A program made the position numbers and the translations under genes. Below, piece after piece: positions 44,143-52,695 of a stretch of 64,000 bases of DNA. The notes under the pieces are model-generated. The model did no database searches. It was not told the origin of the DNA and was given only the letters and a program-made list of their open reading frames with translations. Within the stretch, counting starts at the first letter, position 1; every line of letters starts with the position of its first letter. Origin of the DNA: CAVVXN01 sp963772585. GTDB lineage: Bacteria; Planctomycetota; PLA2; JAEUHO01. The stretch covers positions 124,001 to 188,000 of the forward strand of contig CAVYXV010000010.1 of NCBI GenBank assembly GCA_963772585.1. The letters run 5' to 3'.

Positions 44143-45309
44143 ATGAACCGCGCCGTGAGCTGGTCCGCCGACCTCGACGCCCTGGGCCCCCGGCCGGGGA
44201 CGGGACGCCTGGCCATGCGCGCGGGCGGCGTCGTCCTCGCGTGCGCCGTCGGCCTGACGCTCATGGGCTTCGTGATGCTCTACTCGTGGAGCAGCGCGCG
44301 CGGCCTCATCACGCGGCCCGACGCGGACCTCCACCGGGACCTCGCGCGACAACTGCAGTGGGTCTTCATCGCGGCGCTCGTGGGCTGGGCCGCCAGCGCG
44401 GTGCCGCTGGAGTGGCTCCGGCGGTGGGTCGTTCCCATGTTCTCGGTCGTGCTCGGGATGCTCGTCTTCGTCCTCCTCTTCGCGCGAGCGGTGAACGGCT
44501 CGAGGCGGTGGATCCACCTCCTCGGCTTCTCCGTGCAGCCAAGCGAGCTCCTCAAGATGACCATCCTGCTCTACCTGGCCGACCGTCTCGCGCGCCGGGA
44601 GGAGGAGCGAAGCTTCGAGGTGCGGTTGCCCCTGCTCTCCATGCTCGCCCCGGTCGGCCTGGGCACGATGCTCGTGCTCTTCGAGCCGGACCTCGGCACG
44701 TCGCTCTTCGTCGTCGCGGAGACCGTGGTCCTCCTCGCCGTGGCCGGAGTGCGGCCGACGCGCTTCCTTCCCTTCGCCGCGACCGTCGCGCCGCTCCTGC
44801 TTCTCTACGGCTACACCCGGTTCGCCCACGTGCGCGAGCGGCTCATGGGGACGGGCGACCAGGTTTCGGGCTCGCTCGTGGCGATCGGCAGCGGGGGGCT
44901 CGCCGGCGTCGGGCTCGGGGAGGGGCTGCACAAGCTCGGGCGCGTTCCCGAGATCAACACGGACTTCGTGTTCGCGCTCGTGGGGGAGGAGCTCGGCTTC
45001 CTCGGCTGCGCGGCGGTGGTGCTGACCTTCATGGTCTTCACCTGGTTCGGGAGCCGGCTGGCGAGCTACGCGCGCGCGGCCGGCCCGTTCGCCTGCTACG
45101 TGGCCTCGGGAGCCGTCTTCGTGGTCTCGTTCCAGGCGCTCATCAACCTCGCCGTGGTGACGGGGCTCGTGCCCACGAAGGGCATCGCCCTCCCCTTCCT
45201 CAGCCGCGGCGGCAGCAACCTGGTGATGATGGGGATCGCCGTGGGGCTGCTCGTGAACGTCGCCCGCCGCACCGCCGCCGCCACGGGCGAAGACCCGTGG
45301 CGCGCTTGA
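44143..45309 (+). CDS. ftsW: FtsW-type SEDS peptidoglycan glycosyltransferase
   Basis: A 388-residue polytopic SEDS protein. It has the conserved VNGSRRWIHLLGFSVQPSELLK block, FEPDLGTSLFV, and the C-terminal GLVPTKGIALPFLSRGGSNL with the invariant charged and glycine-rich loops. SEDS proteins polymerise lipid II glycan strands. FtsW works with FtsI at the septum, and both are encoded here. The DFVFALVGEELG block is also intact. It starts 7 bases after mraY, taking the position where murD would normally intervene. Confidence 0.93.
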   Translation: MNRAVSWSADLDALGPRPGTGRLAMRAGGVVLACAVGLTLMGFVMLYSWSSARGLITRPDADLHRDLARQLQWVFIAALVGWAASAVPLEWLRRWVVPMFSVVLGMLVFVLLFARAVNGSRRWIHLLGFSVQPSELLKMTILLYLADRLARREEERSFEVRLPLLSMLAPVGLGTMLVLFEPDLGTSLFVVAETVVLLAVAGVRPTRFLPFAATVAPLLLLYGYTRFAHVRERLMGTGDQVSGSLVAIGSGGLAGVGLGEGLHKLGRVPEINTDFVFALVGEELGFLGCAAVVLTFMVFTWFGSRLASYARAAGPFACYVASGAVFVVSFQALINLAVVTGLVPTKGIALPFLSRGGSNLVMMGIAVGLLVNVARRTAAATGEDPWRA

Positions 45310-45397
45310 GCGTTTCCGCACCGGGAGAGGGGATCGGGGAAGGCCTGTCGCCGCGCCGCGCGACGGCGGGGGGCGTTCGTGCGATGCTCGCGGTGCC

Positions 45398-46576
45398 GTG
45401 ATCCGACCGCTCGATGCCCCCCCTGTCCGCGGGCCCGACATGCTGCTGGTCGGAGGGGGGACGGTCGGGCACCTCGCGCCGGGCTTCGCACTGGCCGAGG
45501 TGCTCCGCGAGCGGGGCGTCCACGTCGGGTTCGCCACCCCGGGCGGGGGCGGGGAGGAGCGGTGGTTCCCCGAGGGCGAGATCCCCGTACGGCTCGGGGC
45601 GCCCCGGCTCCCCACCCGGCGGCGCGACCTGCCGCGCTTCGCCGGGCGACTCGGCCGCTCGACGCTGGAGGCGCTCCGCTACCTGCGGCGACGCCGGCCC
45701 GACGTCGTGGTGGGGCTCGGCGGGTGGCCGTGCGTCCCGACCGCGCTCGCCGCCTCCCTCGCGCACGTCCCGCTGGTCCTGCTCGCCGCGGACGCGCGGC
45801 CCGGGGTCGCCGTCCGCCGCCTCGCGCCGCTGGCCGCGCGCATCTACGTGTCGGGCGAGGAGGCGCGGTACGCGCTCGTCCGCGGGTCCCGCGGCGCGCT
45901 GGCAGCCCGCGTGCGGGTCGTCGGGCCGGTGCTTCGGCGCGCGGCGCGGGAGGGGCGCCGCGACCCCGCGCGCTTCGGGTTGGTGCCCGACCGCCCGACG
46001 CTCCTCGTCGTAGGGGGGAGCCTCGGCGCGCTCGCCTTGAACCGCGCGGTGGTGGCGGGCGTCGAGCGCGCGGTCGGCCGCGACCCCTCGTGGGCCTCCC
46101 GCTTCCAGATCCTCCACTCCGTGGGGCGGAGCGGCCAGGGGGTGGTCGAAAGCTACCGTCGCCTCGGCGTCCGCCACCACGTGACCGACTACATCGAGGC
46201 CATGGGCGATGCCTACCGCGTCGCCGACCTCGTGGTGTGTCGGGCCGGCGCCCAGACGTGCGCGGAGTTGGAGGCCGCCGGCATCCCGGCCGTGCTGGTG
46301 CCCTACCCGCACCACGCGGATCGCCAGCAGTACGAGAACGCCCGACCGCTCGTGGCGCGCGGCGCGGCGCTGCTCGTCGAGGAGGAAGACCTCGATGCGG
46401 CGGCGGTGGAGGAGCAGATCCTGCCGCTGCTCGCCGACGAGAAACGGCGCGCGGCGATGGCCCTCCACGCCGAAAGCGACCGATCCGACGGTGCCCGTCA
46501 AATCGCGGACGATCTCGTCCGATTCCTCCACAGGGGCGGCGCCCTCGAAATGCCCCCCTCGAGAGGTACGGCATGA
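45398..46576 (+). CDS. murG: MurG, lipid II-forming GlcNAc transferase
   Basis: A 392-residue GT-B transferase that adds GlcNAc to lipid I. The N-terminal acceptor loop reads GGGTVGHLAPGFALAEVL, with Val in place of the second Gly of the usual GGTGGH but with the His kept. VVVGLGGWPCVPTALAA, the donor-domain GGSLGALALN, CRAGAQTCAELEAAG and PYPHHADRQQYENA follow. GTG 45398 is taken as start. ATG 45440, just before LLVGGG, is possible. Preceded by an 88-base gap after ftsW, so it may have its own promoter. It overlaps murC by four bases. Confidence 0.92.
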   Translation: MIRPLDAPPVRGPDMLLVGGGTVGHLAPGFALAEVLRERGVHVGFATPGGGGEERWFPEGEIPVRLGAPRLPTRRRDLPRFAGRLGRSTLEALRYLRRRRPDVVVGLGGWPCVPTALAASLAHVPLVLLAADARPGVAVRRLAPLAARIYVSGEEARYALVRGSRGALAARVRVVGPVLRRAAREGRRDPARFGLVPDRPTLLVVGGSLGALALNRAVVAGVERAVGRDPSWASRFQILHSVGRSGQGVVESYRRLGVRHHVTDYIEAMGDAYRVADLVVCRAGAQTCAELEAAGIPAVLVPYPHHADRQQYENARPLVARGAALLVEEEDLDAAAVEEQILPLLADEKRRAAMALHAESDRSDGARQIADDLVRFLHRGGALEMPPSRGTA

Positions 46577-48048
46577 GAATTCGACCGGAGGTCGGGAGGT
46601 CGTTGGACGCGTCGGAGCCCTCGGGGATCCTCGGGAGACGCATGACCCCGTCCCTTCCCGCCCGGAACCGCCTCGAGGGGGTCCGCGCCGTCTGGCTGGT
46701 CGGCGTCGAAGGCGTCGGCATGAGCGCGGCGGCCGAGATCCTCGCGGCGCGCGGCTACGTGGTGCGCGGCGCGGACCGTGCGCCGGGCCCCCGCGCCGCG
46801 CGGCTCGGTGCGCTGGGCGTGCCGGTCTCGCCGGAAGAGGACGTCCGGCCGTCCCCCGATAGCGACCTCGTCGTCGCCTCCGCCGCGGTGCCCGCCGACC
46901 ACCCGCACCTCGCCGACGCGCGGTCCCGGGGCATCGAGGTGTGGAAGTACGCGGAACTGGTGGGCGCGTTGATGGCGGACCGTCAGGCCATCTGCATCGC
47001 CGGATGTCACGGCAAGACGACCACGACGTCGCTCGTCGCGTCGTGCCTGCTCGAGGCCGGCCGGGACCCGACGTTCGTGATCGGCGGCTCCCTGCTCGCG
47101 CAGGGATCCGGGGCCCGCAGCGGCGCCGGCCCGCACTTCGTGGTCGAGTCGTGCGAGTTCGATCGGAGCTTCCACCACCACGCGCCCCGCATCGGCGTCG
47201 TGTTGAACGTGGACGAGGACCACCTCGACTACTACCGCGACCTCGCGGAGATCCAGGAGGCGTTCCGCGTCTTCGCCGCGCGCGTCCCCGCGGACGGACT
47301 CCTGGTCGTGAACGACGCGTACGCCCCGATCTTCGGGCACGACCCCCAGATCGTCGCCCCGGTCGAGACGTACGGGTTCGGCGAGAACGCCACGTGGAAG
47401 GTGGGCGAACCGGAGGATCTCGGCCCCGGCCGCGGCATGCGCGTCGCGCTCCGCTACCGGGGCGAGGCGGTCGGCCCCCTCGAACTGCCCCTGATCGGGC
47501 GACACAACGCGCTGAACGCCGGGGCCGCCACGGTCGCGCTCCTCGCCGCCGGGCTCTCCTTCGACGAGGCCGCGCGGGGCCTTCACGCCTTCGGCGGCGT
47601 GGGCCGGCGGCTCGAGCAGGTCGCCGACCGGGGCGGCGTGCTGATCCTCGACGACTACGGGCACCACCCCGCGGAGATCCGAGCCACCGTGCGGGCGCTT
47701 CGGAAGCGCCATCCGGATCGCCGGCTGATCGTGGTGTTCCAGCCGCACCAGGCCAGCCGGACCCGCTGCCTGCTCAAGGACTTCGCCGCGGCGCTGGCGG
47801 AGGCGGACGAGGCCTGGATCCCGCCGATCTACTTCGCGAGGGACAGCGAGGAGGAGCGGCGGAGCGTCACCTCCGAGGACCTGGCGGCGCACGTGCGCAA
47901 CGAGGGCGGACGCGCGACGACCCTGCCCGACCTGGAGGCGGTCGTCCGCCACGCCGCCGAGGAGGTCCGCCCGGGCGACGTGGTGGTCACGATGGGGGCG
48001 GGGAACGTGGACGAGGTATCGCGTGGTCTGGCCCACCGGCTTCCTTGA
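46573..48048 (+). CDS. murC: UDP-MurNAc-L-alanine ligase MurC
   Basis: A 491-residue Mur ligase. The N-terminal Rossmann loop is VWLVGVEGVGMSAAAEILAARG, then VVASAAVPADHPHL, the ATP loop CIAGCHGKTTTTSL, ESCEFDRSFHHH and NVDEDHLDYY in the central domain, and DDYGHHPAEIRATVRAL and FQPHQASRTRCL in the C-terminal domain. All MurC-specific blocks are present. The first ~35 residues extend beyond the family start. ATG 46642 is a reasonable alternative, but ATG 46573 gives the 4-base overlap with murG seen across this cluster. Confidence 0.95.
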   Translation: MRIRPEVGRSLDASEPSGILGRRMTPSLPARNRLEGVRAVWLVGVEGVGMSAAAEILAARGYVVRGADRAPGPRAARLGALGVPVSPEEDVRPSPDSDLVVASAAVPADHPHLADARSRGIEVWKYAELVGALMADRQAICIAGCHGKTTTTSLVASCLLEAGRDPTFVIGGSLLAQGSGARSGAGPHFVVESCEFDRSFHHHAPRIGVVLNVDEDHLDYYRDLAEIQEAFRVFAARVPADGLLVVNDAYAPIFGHDPQIVAPVETYGFGENATWKVGEPEDLGPGRGMRVALRYRGEAVGPLELPLIGRHNALNAGAATVALLAAGLSFDEAARGLHAFGGVGRRLEQVADRGGVLILDDYGHHPAEIRATVRALRKRHPDRRLIVVFQPHQASRTRCLLKDFAAALAEADEAWIPPIYFARDSEEERRSVTSEDLAAHVRNEGGRATTLPDLEAVVRHAAEEVRPGDVVVTMGAGNVDEVSRGLAHRLP

Positions 48049-48903
48049 CGCCGCGCGGCGCGCCGAGCGCCTGGCGCATCGGACCTCGATGCGCGTGGGC
48101 GGGCGGCCGCGCTTCCTGTTCGAGCCCGCCGACGCGGCCGAGGCGGGGGCGGTCGTCGGACTCTGCGCCGGGCACGGCGTGGGGCTCCGGATCCTCGGGG
48201 GGGGAGCAACCTGCTCGTCTGCGACGGCGACCTCGACGGGGCCGTGCTCGCGACCCGCCGCCTCGGAAGCATCGAGGTGGGGGCGGACCGCGTCCGCGTC
48301 GGGGGCGGCGCGTCGTTCCCGGGGCTGGTCTCGCGGGCTCCGGCGCTCGGGATTCCCGGCCTGTCCGGCCTCCCCGGCATCCCGGGCAGCGTGGGGGGGG
48401 CCGTCACGATGAACGCGGGGGGACGACACGGCACCGTCGCCGACGCCCTGCTCGCGGTCGAGGGCGTGGACGCCGCCGGGCGGCCCTTCTCCCGCGACGT
48501 GGCGCCCACCGACTTCGGCTACCGGCGGAGCCCCTTCGGCGGCGCCCTGGTCACGGCGGCGATCTTCCGCCGCGACCCCGGGCTCGACGCGGCGGCCGAG
48601 AGGGCGCGCCGCCTGACGATCCTCGCGGAGAAGCAGCGCGCGCAGCCGCTGGGCGAGCGGAGTAGCGGCTGCATCTTCCGGAACCCCCCCGCGGGACCGT
48701 CGGCCGGTCGGTTGATCGAAGCGGCCGGCCTCAAGGGCGCGCGGCGGGGGGACGCGCAGGTGTCGGAGCGCCACGGGAACTTCATCGTGAACCGCGGACG
48801 GGCGACGGCCCTCGACGTCCTGGATCTGATCGCCGCCGTCCGGGAGGGCGTCGCCAAGGCCTCGGGCGTCCGGCTGGAACTCGAGGTGCGGTTCTGGTCG
48901 TGA
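48023..48903 (+). CDS. murB: MurB, UDP-MurNAc dehydrogenase, with an apparent frameshift
   Basis: An FAD enzyme reducing UDP-GlcNAc-enolpyruvate. The frame starting at GTG 48023 gives TSMRVGGRPRFLFEP and LRILGGG, then breaks at an 8-G run (48197-48204). The other frame continues with SNLLVCDGDLDGAVLATRRLG, GLSGLPGIPGSVGGAVTMNAGG and the C-terminal RLIEAAGLKGARRGDAQVS. Adding one G restores LGGGSNLLV, the canonical MurB FAD motif, and a 293-residue protein of normal length. The catalytic Ser position near GCIFRNPP is Cys, as in some MurB lineages. It overlaps murC by 26 bases. A homopolymer undercall is the likeliest cause. Confidence 0.9.
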
Positions 48904-48940
48904 ACGGGGGCCGATCCGGCGCGGGGCGCGACCGGCGCGT

Positions 48941-49912
48941 TCAGGACGCGTCCCACGCGCCCGGCGCGGCGCCGCGGCGAGGCCCCTTCGCGAGGGACTC
49001 CGCCTCGATGAAGATGCGCTGGGCGGCCGGCACGGCCCGGCGGATCCGGCGCTCGATCTCGTCCACGGCGCGCTCGAGCCCGTCGGTGTCGAGGCCGTCC
49101 GCGAAGTGGACGTTGAGGTTGACCAGGATGTCCTCCGGGCCCAGGTGGAGCGTCAGCACCTGGACGACGTCGGCCACCTGGGGAACGCCCGTGACCGCGT
49201 CGCGGATGCGGCGGCGATCGGCCTCGGTGGCCGCCTCGCCGATCAGGAGGCCCCGCGTCCGCCAGCCGATGAAGAGCGCCGCCAGGAACAGGATGACGCC
49301 GATGACCACGGAGGCGACCCCGTCCCAGATCATGTCGCCCGTGGCCAGGGCCAGCGAGATGCCGGTGGCGGCGACCGCGATGCCGAGCAGGGCGGCGCTG
49401 TCTTCGAAGAGGACGACGAGGATCGTCGGGCTCTTGGACTCCAGGAGGCTCTGGGCGAACGGGCCCGGGTTCGCCCGACGCCACCGCCGGAACTCGCCCC
49501 ACGCCACGCTGAGCGAGAAGCCCTCGAACAGGAAGGCCATGCCCAGCGCCGCGTAGTTCCAGACCGGATTCCGCATGGGCTCGGGGTGGCCGATCTTGTG
49601 GAGGCCCTCCACGAAGGAGTACGCGGCCCCGAGCAGGAAGATGGACAACGCGACGATGAAGGCCCAGAAGTAGCTCTCGCGGCCGTAGCCGAACGGGTGC
49701 CTCTCGTCGGGCGCTCGCCGGCCGAGGCGGAGGCCGACCAGCAGGAACACCTGATTCACGGTGTCGGCGAGCGAGTGGAAGCTCTCGGCCTGCATCGCCG
49801 CGCTGCCCGTGAACAGGAAGGCGATCCACTTCGCGATCCCGACGGCCGCGTTGCCGGCGAGCGCGGCGAGGACCGCCTTGCGGGAGCCGTGGCTGTCGGA
49901 CGGGTCACCCAT
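48941..49912 (-). CDS. Cation diffusion facilitator transporter (SLC30A9/ZnT9-like)
   Basis: A 323-residue CDF efflux protein with about six TM helices and a C-terminal cytoplasmic ferredoxin-like domain (DAVTGVPQVADVVQVLTLHLGPEDILVNLNV). TM2 carries the metal pair in ESFHSLADTVNQ (HxxxD). The matching TM5 site reads FEDSAALLG rather than HxxxD, the variant seen in the ZnT9-like branch, so metal choice and stoichiometry may differ from Zn exporters. It points against the surrounding cluster, between murB and the ftsQ-like gene. TAGGGT lies 9 bases before its ATG. Confidence 0.85.
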   Translation of the reverse strand: MGDPSDSHGSRKAVLAALAGNAAVGIAKWIAFLFTGSAAMQAESFHSLADTVNQVFLLVGLRLGRRAPDERHPFGYGRESYFWAFIVALSIFLLGAAYSFVEGLHKIGHPEPMRNPVWNYAALGMAFLFEGFSLSVAWGEFRRWRRANPGPFAQSLLESKSPTILVVLFEDSAALLGIAVAATGISLALATGDMIWDGVASVVIGVILFLAALFIGWRTRGLLIGEAATEADRRRIRDAVTGVPQVADVVQVLTLHLGPEDILVNLNVHFADGLDTDGLERAVDEIERRIRRAVPAAQRIFIEAESLAKGPRRGAAPGAWDAS

Positions 49913-50041
49913 GGGAACGGGACCCTATCATCCGCCGAGCCTCTCCCGGGCGCGGCGTTCAGGGTCCCGGCGTGCCGACCGACCGAAGAGCATGGGATGA
50001 ACCTCGCCCCTCGCGGGCGCGTTGCGTCCCCGTGACCATCC

Positions 50042-50953
50042 ATGGCACCGAAGGCGACCCCTCCCGGCTACCTCGACCGGCTCCGTGCGCTCGCGGGGAC
50101 CCGGCTCGGGCGCCTGCTGGCGGTTTCGCTGGGCGGCGCGGCCCTCTTCCTCGTGGTCGGGGGGGTCGTCCGCCAGGCGCGGGCCTACGCGCATGGTCTG
50201 CCGGCGTATCGACTCCGGGCCTCGTCGATCCGGTTCCTCGACCTCCCCAGGCGTCTGGGGCCGCTCGTGGCGTCGGTGTTGCGGGATCCGCGCGCCTTCG
50301 CCGGTCTCGACGTGTCCGTGTTCGATCCCCATGCGGAGGACGTGGTGCGCGACGTGGTCGCGTCCCACCCGATGGTCGAGTCGGTCAAGAGCGTGGCGAT
50401 CCGGTATCCGCACCATGCCGACGTGAGGGTGGCCCTGCGCAGCCCCGCCGCGTGGTTCCGCGGCCGGTGGGTGGACGGCCGGCGCGGGTGGCTCCTTCTC
50501 TCGGCCGACCAGCATCGGCTGGATCCCTCCTTCTATCGGTACGTGTTCCGGCGGCTGCCCGTGCCGCTTCCCAAGGTGGTCGGCGTCGAGGAGTACGCGC
50601 CCGAGTGCGCCGGGCAGTTCTGGGGCGATTTGCAGGAGCGCGTGGCCGAGGGCCTGGCCGCCGCCGACGTGGCGCGGCGCCTCTACGCGGATCTCGGTGG
50701 CCGGATCTTCATCGACCGCATCGACGTCTCGCGGTTTCCGGCCCGGCCCGAGCTTCGCCACCAGGGCGAGGTGCGGCTGATCCTCGACGACGGACGCGAG
50801 GTCGAGTGGGGACGGACCGCGCGGGACCCTGTCGCCGGCGAGGACGGCTACGAGGTGAAGCTCCGCCGTCTGGAGCAGGAGCTCCATCGCACGCAGCGTC
50901 TGTCCGGCGCGAGGATCGACGTCCGCTACGAGCTGCCCCGCGAACGCCGGTGA
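50042..50953 (+). CDS. ftsQ: FtsQ/DivIB-like division protein
   Basis: A 303-residue bitopic protein with a short cytoplasmic N-terminus, one TM helix (about 24-42, LLAVSLGGAALFLVVGGVV) and a periplasmic part starting with a POTRA-like segment (VVASHPMVESVKSVAIRYPHHADVRV ALRSPAAWF, about 100-135), followed by a beta domain ending in LRRLEQELHRTQ. This is the FtsQ/DivIB layout, and it sits at the expected end of the division cluster, one gene removed by the inverted transporter. Sequence similarity is low, so the call is by topology and position. FtsQ bridges FtsL/FtsB to the divisome. Confidence 0.65.
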   Translation: MAPKATPPGYLDRLRALAGTRLGRLLAVSLGGAALFLVVGGVVRQARAYAHGLPAYRLRASSIRFLDLPRRLGPLVASVLRDPRAFAGLDVSVFDPHAEDVVRDVVASHPMVESVKSVAIRYPHHADVRVALRSPAAWFRGRWVDGRRGWLLLSADQHRLDPSFYRYVFRRLPVPLPKVVGVEEYAPECAGQFWGDLQERVAEGLAAADVARRLYADLGGRIFIDRIDVSRFPARPELRHQGEVRLILDDGREVEWGRTARDPVAGEDGYEVKLRRLEQELHRTQRLSGARIDVRYELPRERR

Positions 50954-50963
50954 TGGAGCCCCC

Positions 50964-52595
50964 GTGGAACGGGACCTCTCGGTCGTGGTGGTCGTCGCCG
51001 TGCTCGGCTTGGTGGCCTTCGTTGCCGGTGGGTGGCTGCCGGCGCTGCATCTCGGGCCCTCCGCCTACCTCTCCCTGGTCCTCTTGATCACGTCGTTCGC
51101 GTGCCTCGGCGCGGTTCCGTGGCTCGAGCCCGGCGGCGAGCGGCCCTGGCGCGTCGGCGCCGTCGCCCTCGCGGGCGCGCCGTTCCTGGTGTTCGGTCTC
51201 CTGGAGGCGCCGCGCTCGGCCGGAGCGTGGCTGCTCCCTGCCCCGGCGTGGGGGCTCGCCGTCGGAGCCGGGGTCGTCCTGTCGGCGTTCCCCGCGCGTC
51301 CCGCCCGCCGGGTCGCCACCGTCCTTCTCGTCCTCCTGGCCCTGGACGGCGCCCTCGCCCCGGCGGGGCGGGCCCTCCTTCCCCGCACCTGGGCCGGCGT
51401 GTCCGCGCCGGTGCTGGTGGTGGAGCAGCCCGTGCGGGAGCGGACGCCGAAACCGGTCCGAGGGCTCTGGGTGGGGGCTCCCACGCGGGTCGGGGAGACG
51501 CCGCTGGGCCGGGGCCCCGGACCGTGGTTCGTCCCGGCCACGGACGGCCGTTTCGCGGATCGTCCTCCCCGCGTCGTCCTCTTCGACGGCTCGCCGGCCG
51601 CCGACGTCACGCGGCGCGGGGGCGCGCTCTTCGTCCCGGCTCCCGCGCTTCCCGACACGGTGTCCTTGCCCCTCTCGGGGTTCGACGCCGCCGTCGTCCT
51701 CTCCGGCGCGTGGCCCGAGGATGCGCCCGACGCCGGCGCGAGGGCCGAGGCCCTCGCGCTCTTCACGCGACGCGGCGGTCTCCTCCTGGGCCCGGCGCCC
51801 GGACGGTCCTGGCCCGAGGGGCTCGCCCGGCGGCTCGGGCCGGCGGCCAAGGCCGTCGTTCCCGGCCCCGAGGGACGTCGGCTCTTCGGGCTCGGAGCGG
51901 TCGTCCGGGTGGACAGTCCGCGGCAGATCGACGCGGTCCTAGAGCGCCGGGGCGTGGACCCGGCGCCGGGAACGGTCTTCGACCGGGATCCGGAGCGGTG
52001 GCGCCGGTTGGAGTCCCGGCTGCTCCCTGCCCCGGCCGCGCCGGACCGGCGCCCTGAAGGGGCCCTCCTCCTCGGCTACGCGGCGGCGATCGCCCTCCTG
52101 GACCGCCTGCTCCGGCGGGGGCCGTTGCGCCTTCTCGGGCTCTTGATGCCGACCCTCGCCGTGTTGCTCGGCCTCCTGTGGATCTCGCCTGGCGCGCCGT
52201 CGCCCCGGGTGGGAGCCGTGGGCCTGGATCTGGGCGGGGGAGGGGGGCGCCGGGTGGAGGCCGTCCTGCTCCGGGCCGACCGCTACGGCTGGCGGGGCCG
52301 GGTCGCCTGGCGCGGGGGGGGGATCGTCCGCCGCGTGGGGGGGGTGATGGACTCCCAGGGGCGGCTGGTGCTCGAACCGGGGCAACGGGCGTGGGTCGTC
52401 CGGGACACCCTCGGCCGGGGTGGCTTCGCCGGGGAGCGCGAGAGCCCCCTGGGGGCGGTGGCCGGGGCCTTCCTCCGGGGGGACGTGGCGCCGGCCCGGC
52501 TCCGGTTCGGCCGCGTCTCCAGCCTGGCGATCGATGTGGAGGGGGTACCGGCGGTCGGCGCCTTCACCGCGGTATGGTCCCCGTCGGGGCCGTAG
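50964..52595 (+). CDS. Unrecognised multi-pass membrane protein
   Basis: A 543-residue protein without a family I can name. About five TM helices occupy residues 3-140. A soluble alpha/beta region follows (about 145-350) containing RVVLFDGSPAADV, FDAAVVLSGAWPEDAP and GGLLLGPAPGRSWP, which has the feel of a glutamine-amidotransferase-like or vWA-partner fold. Two more TM helices lie near 355-405, and the C-terminus is a beta-rich domain of ~130 residues. This plan recalls membrane partners of MoxR ATPases, and a moxR gene lies 1.8 kb downstream. Starts with GTG 10 bases after ftsQ, so it is probably co-transcribed with the division cluster. Occupies the usual place of ftsA. Confidence 0.55.
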   Translation: MERDLSVVVVVAVLGLVAFVAGGWLPALHLGPSAYLSLVLLITSFACLGAVPWLEPGGERPWRVGAVALAGAPFLVFGLLEAPRSAGAWLLPAPAWGLAVGAGVVLSAFPARPARRVATVLLVLLALDGALAPAGRALLPRTWAGVSAPVLVVEQPVRERTPKPVRGLWVGAPTRVGETPLGRGPGPWFVPATDGRFADRPPRVVLFDGSPAADVTRRGGALFVPAPALPDTVSLPLSGFDAAVVLSGAWPEDAPDAGARAEALALFTRRGGLLLGPAPGRSWPEGLARRLGPAAKAVVPGPEGRRLFGLGAVVRVDSPRQIDAVLERRGVDPAPGTVFDRDPERWRRLESRLLPAPAAPDRRPEGALLLGYAAAIALLDRLLRRGPLRLLGLLMPTLAVLLGLLWISPGAPSPRVGAVGLDLGGGGGRRVEAVLLRADRYGWRGRVAWRGGGIVRRVGGVMDSQGRLVLEPGQRAWVVRDTLGRGGFAGERESPLGAVAGAFLRGDVAPARLRFGRVSSLAIDVEGVPAVGAFTAVWSPSGP

Positions 52596-52639
52596 AGGCG
52601 GTCGGGACGTCCTACGCATCCCGTGCCCTTCGTCTCCGC

Positions 52640-52667
52640 TTGACCGGCGGGGTCGTCCCCGTAACCT
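52640..52667 (+). promoter_or_regulatory. Candidate promoter of rplM-rpsI
   Basis: TTGACC (52640-52645) and TAACCT (52662-52667) are separated by 16 bases and lie about 30 bases before the rplM ATG, leaving a short leader. This is the best sigma-70-like pair in the window. Confidence 0.45.
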
Positions 52668-52695
52668 CAGGCGCTTCCCCGTGGGTTCCGCACCG

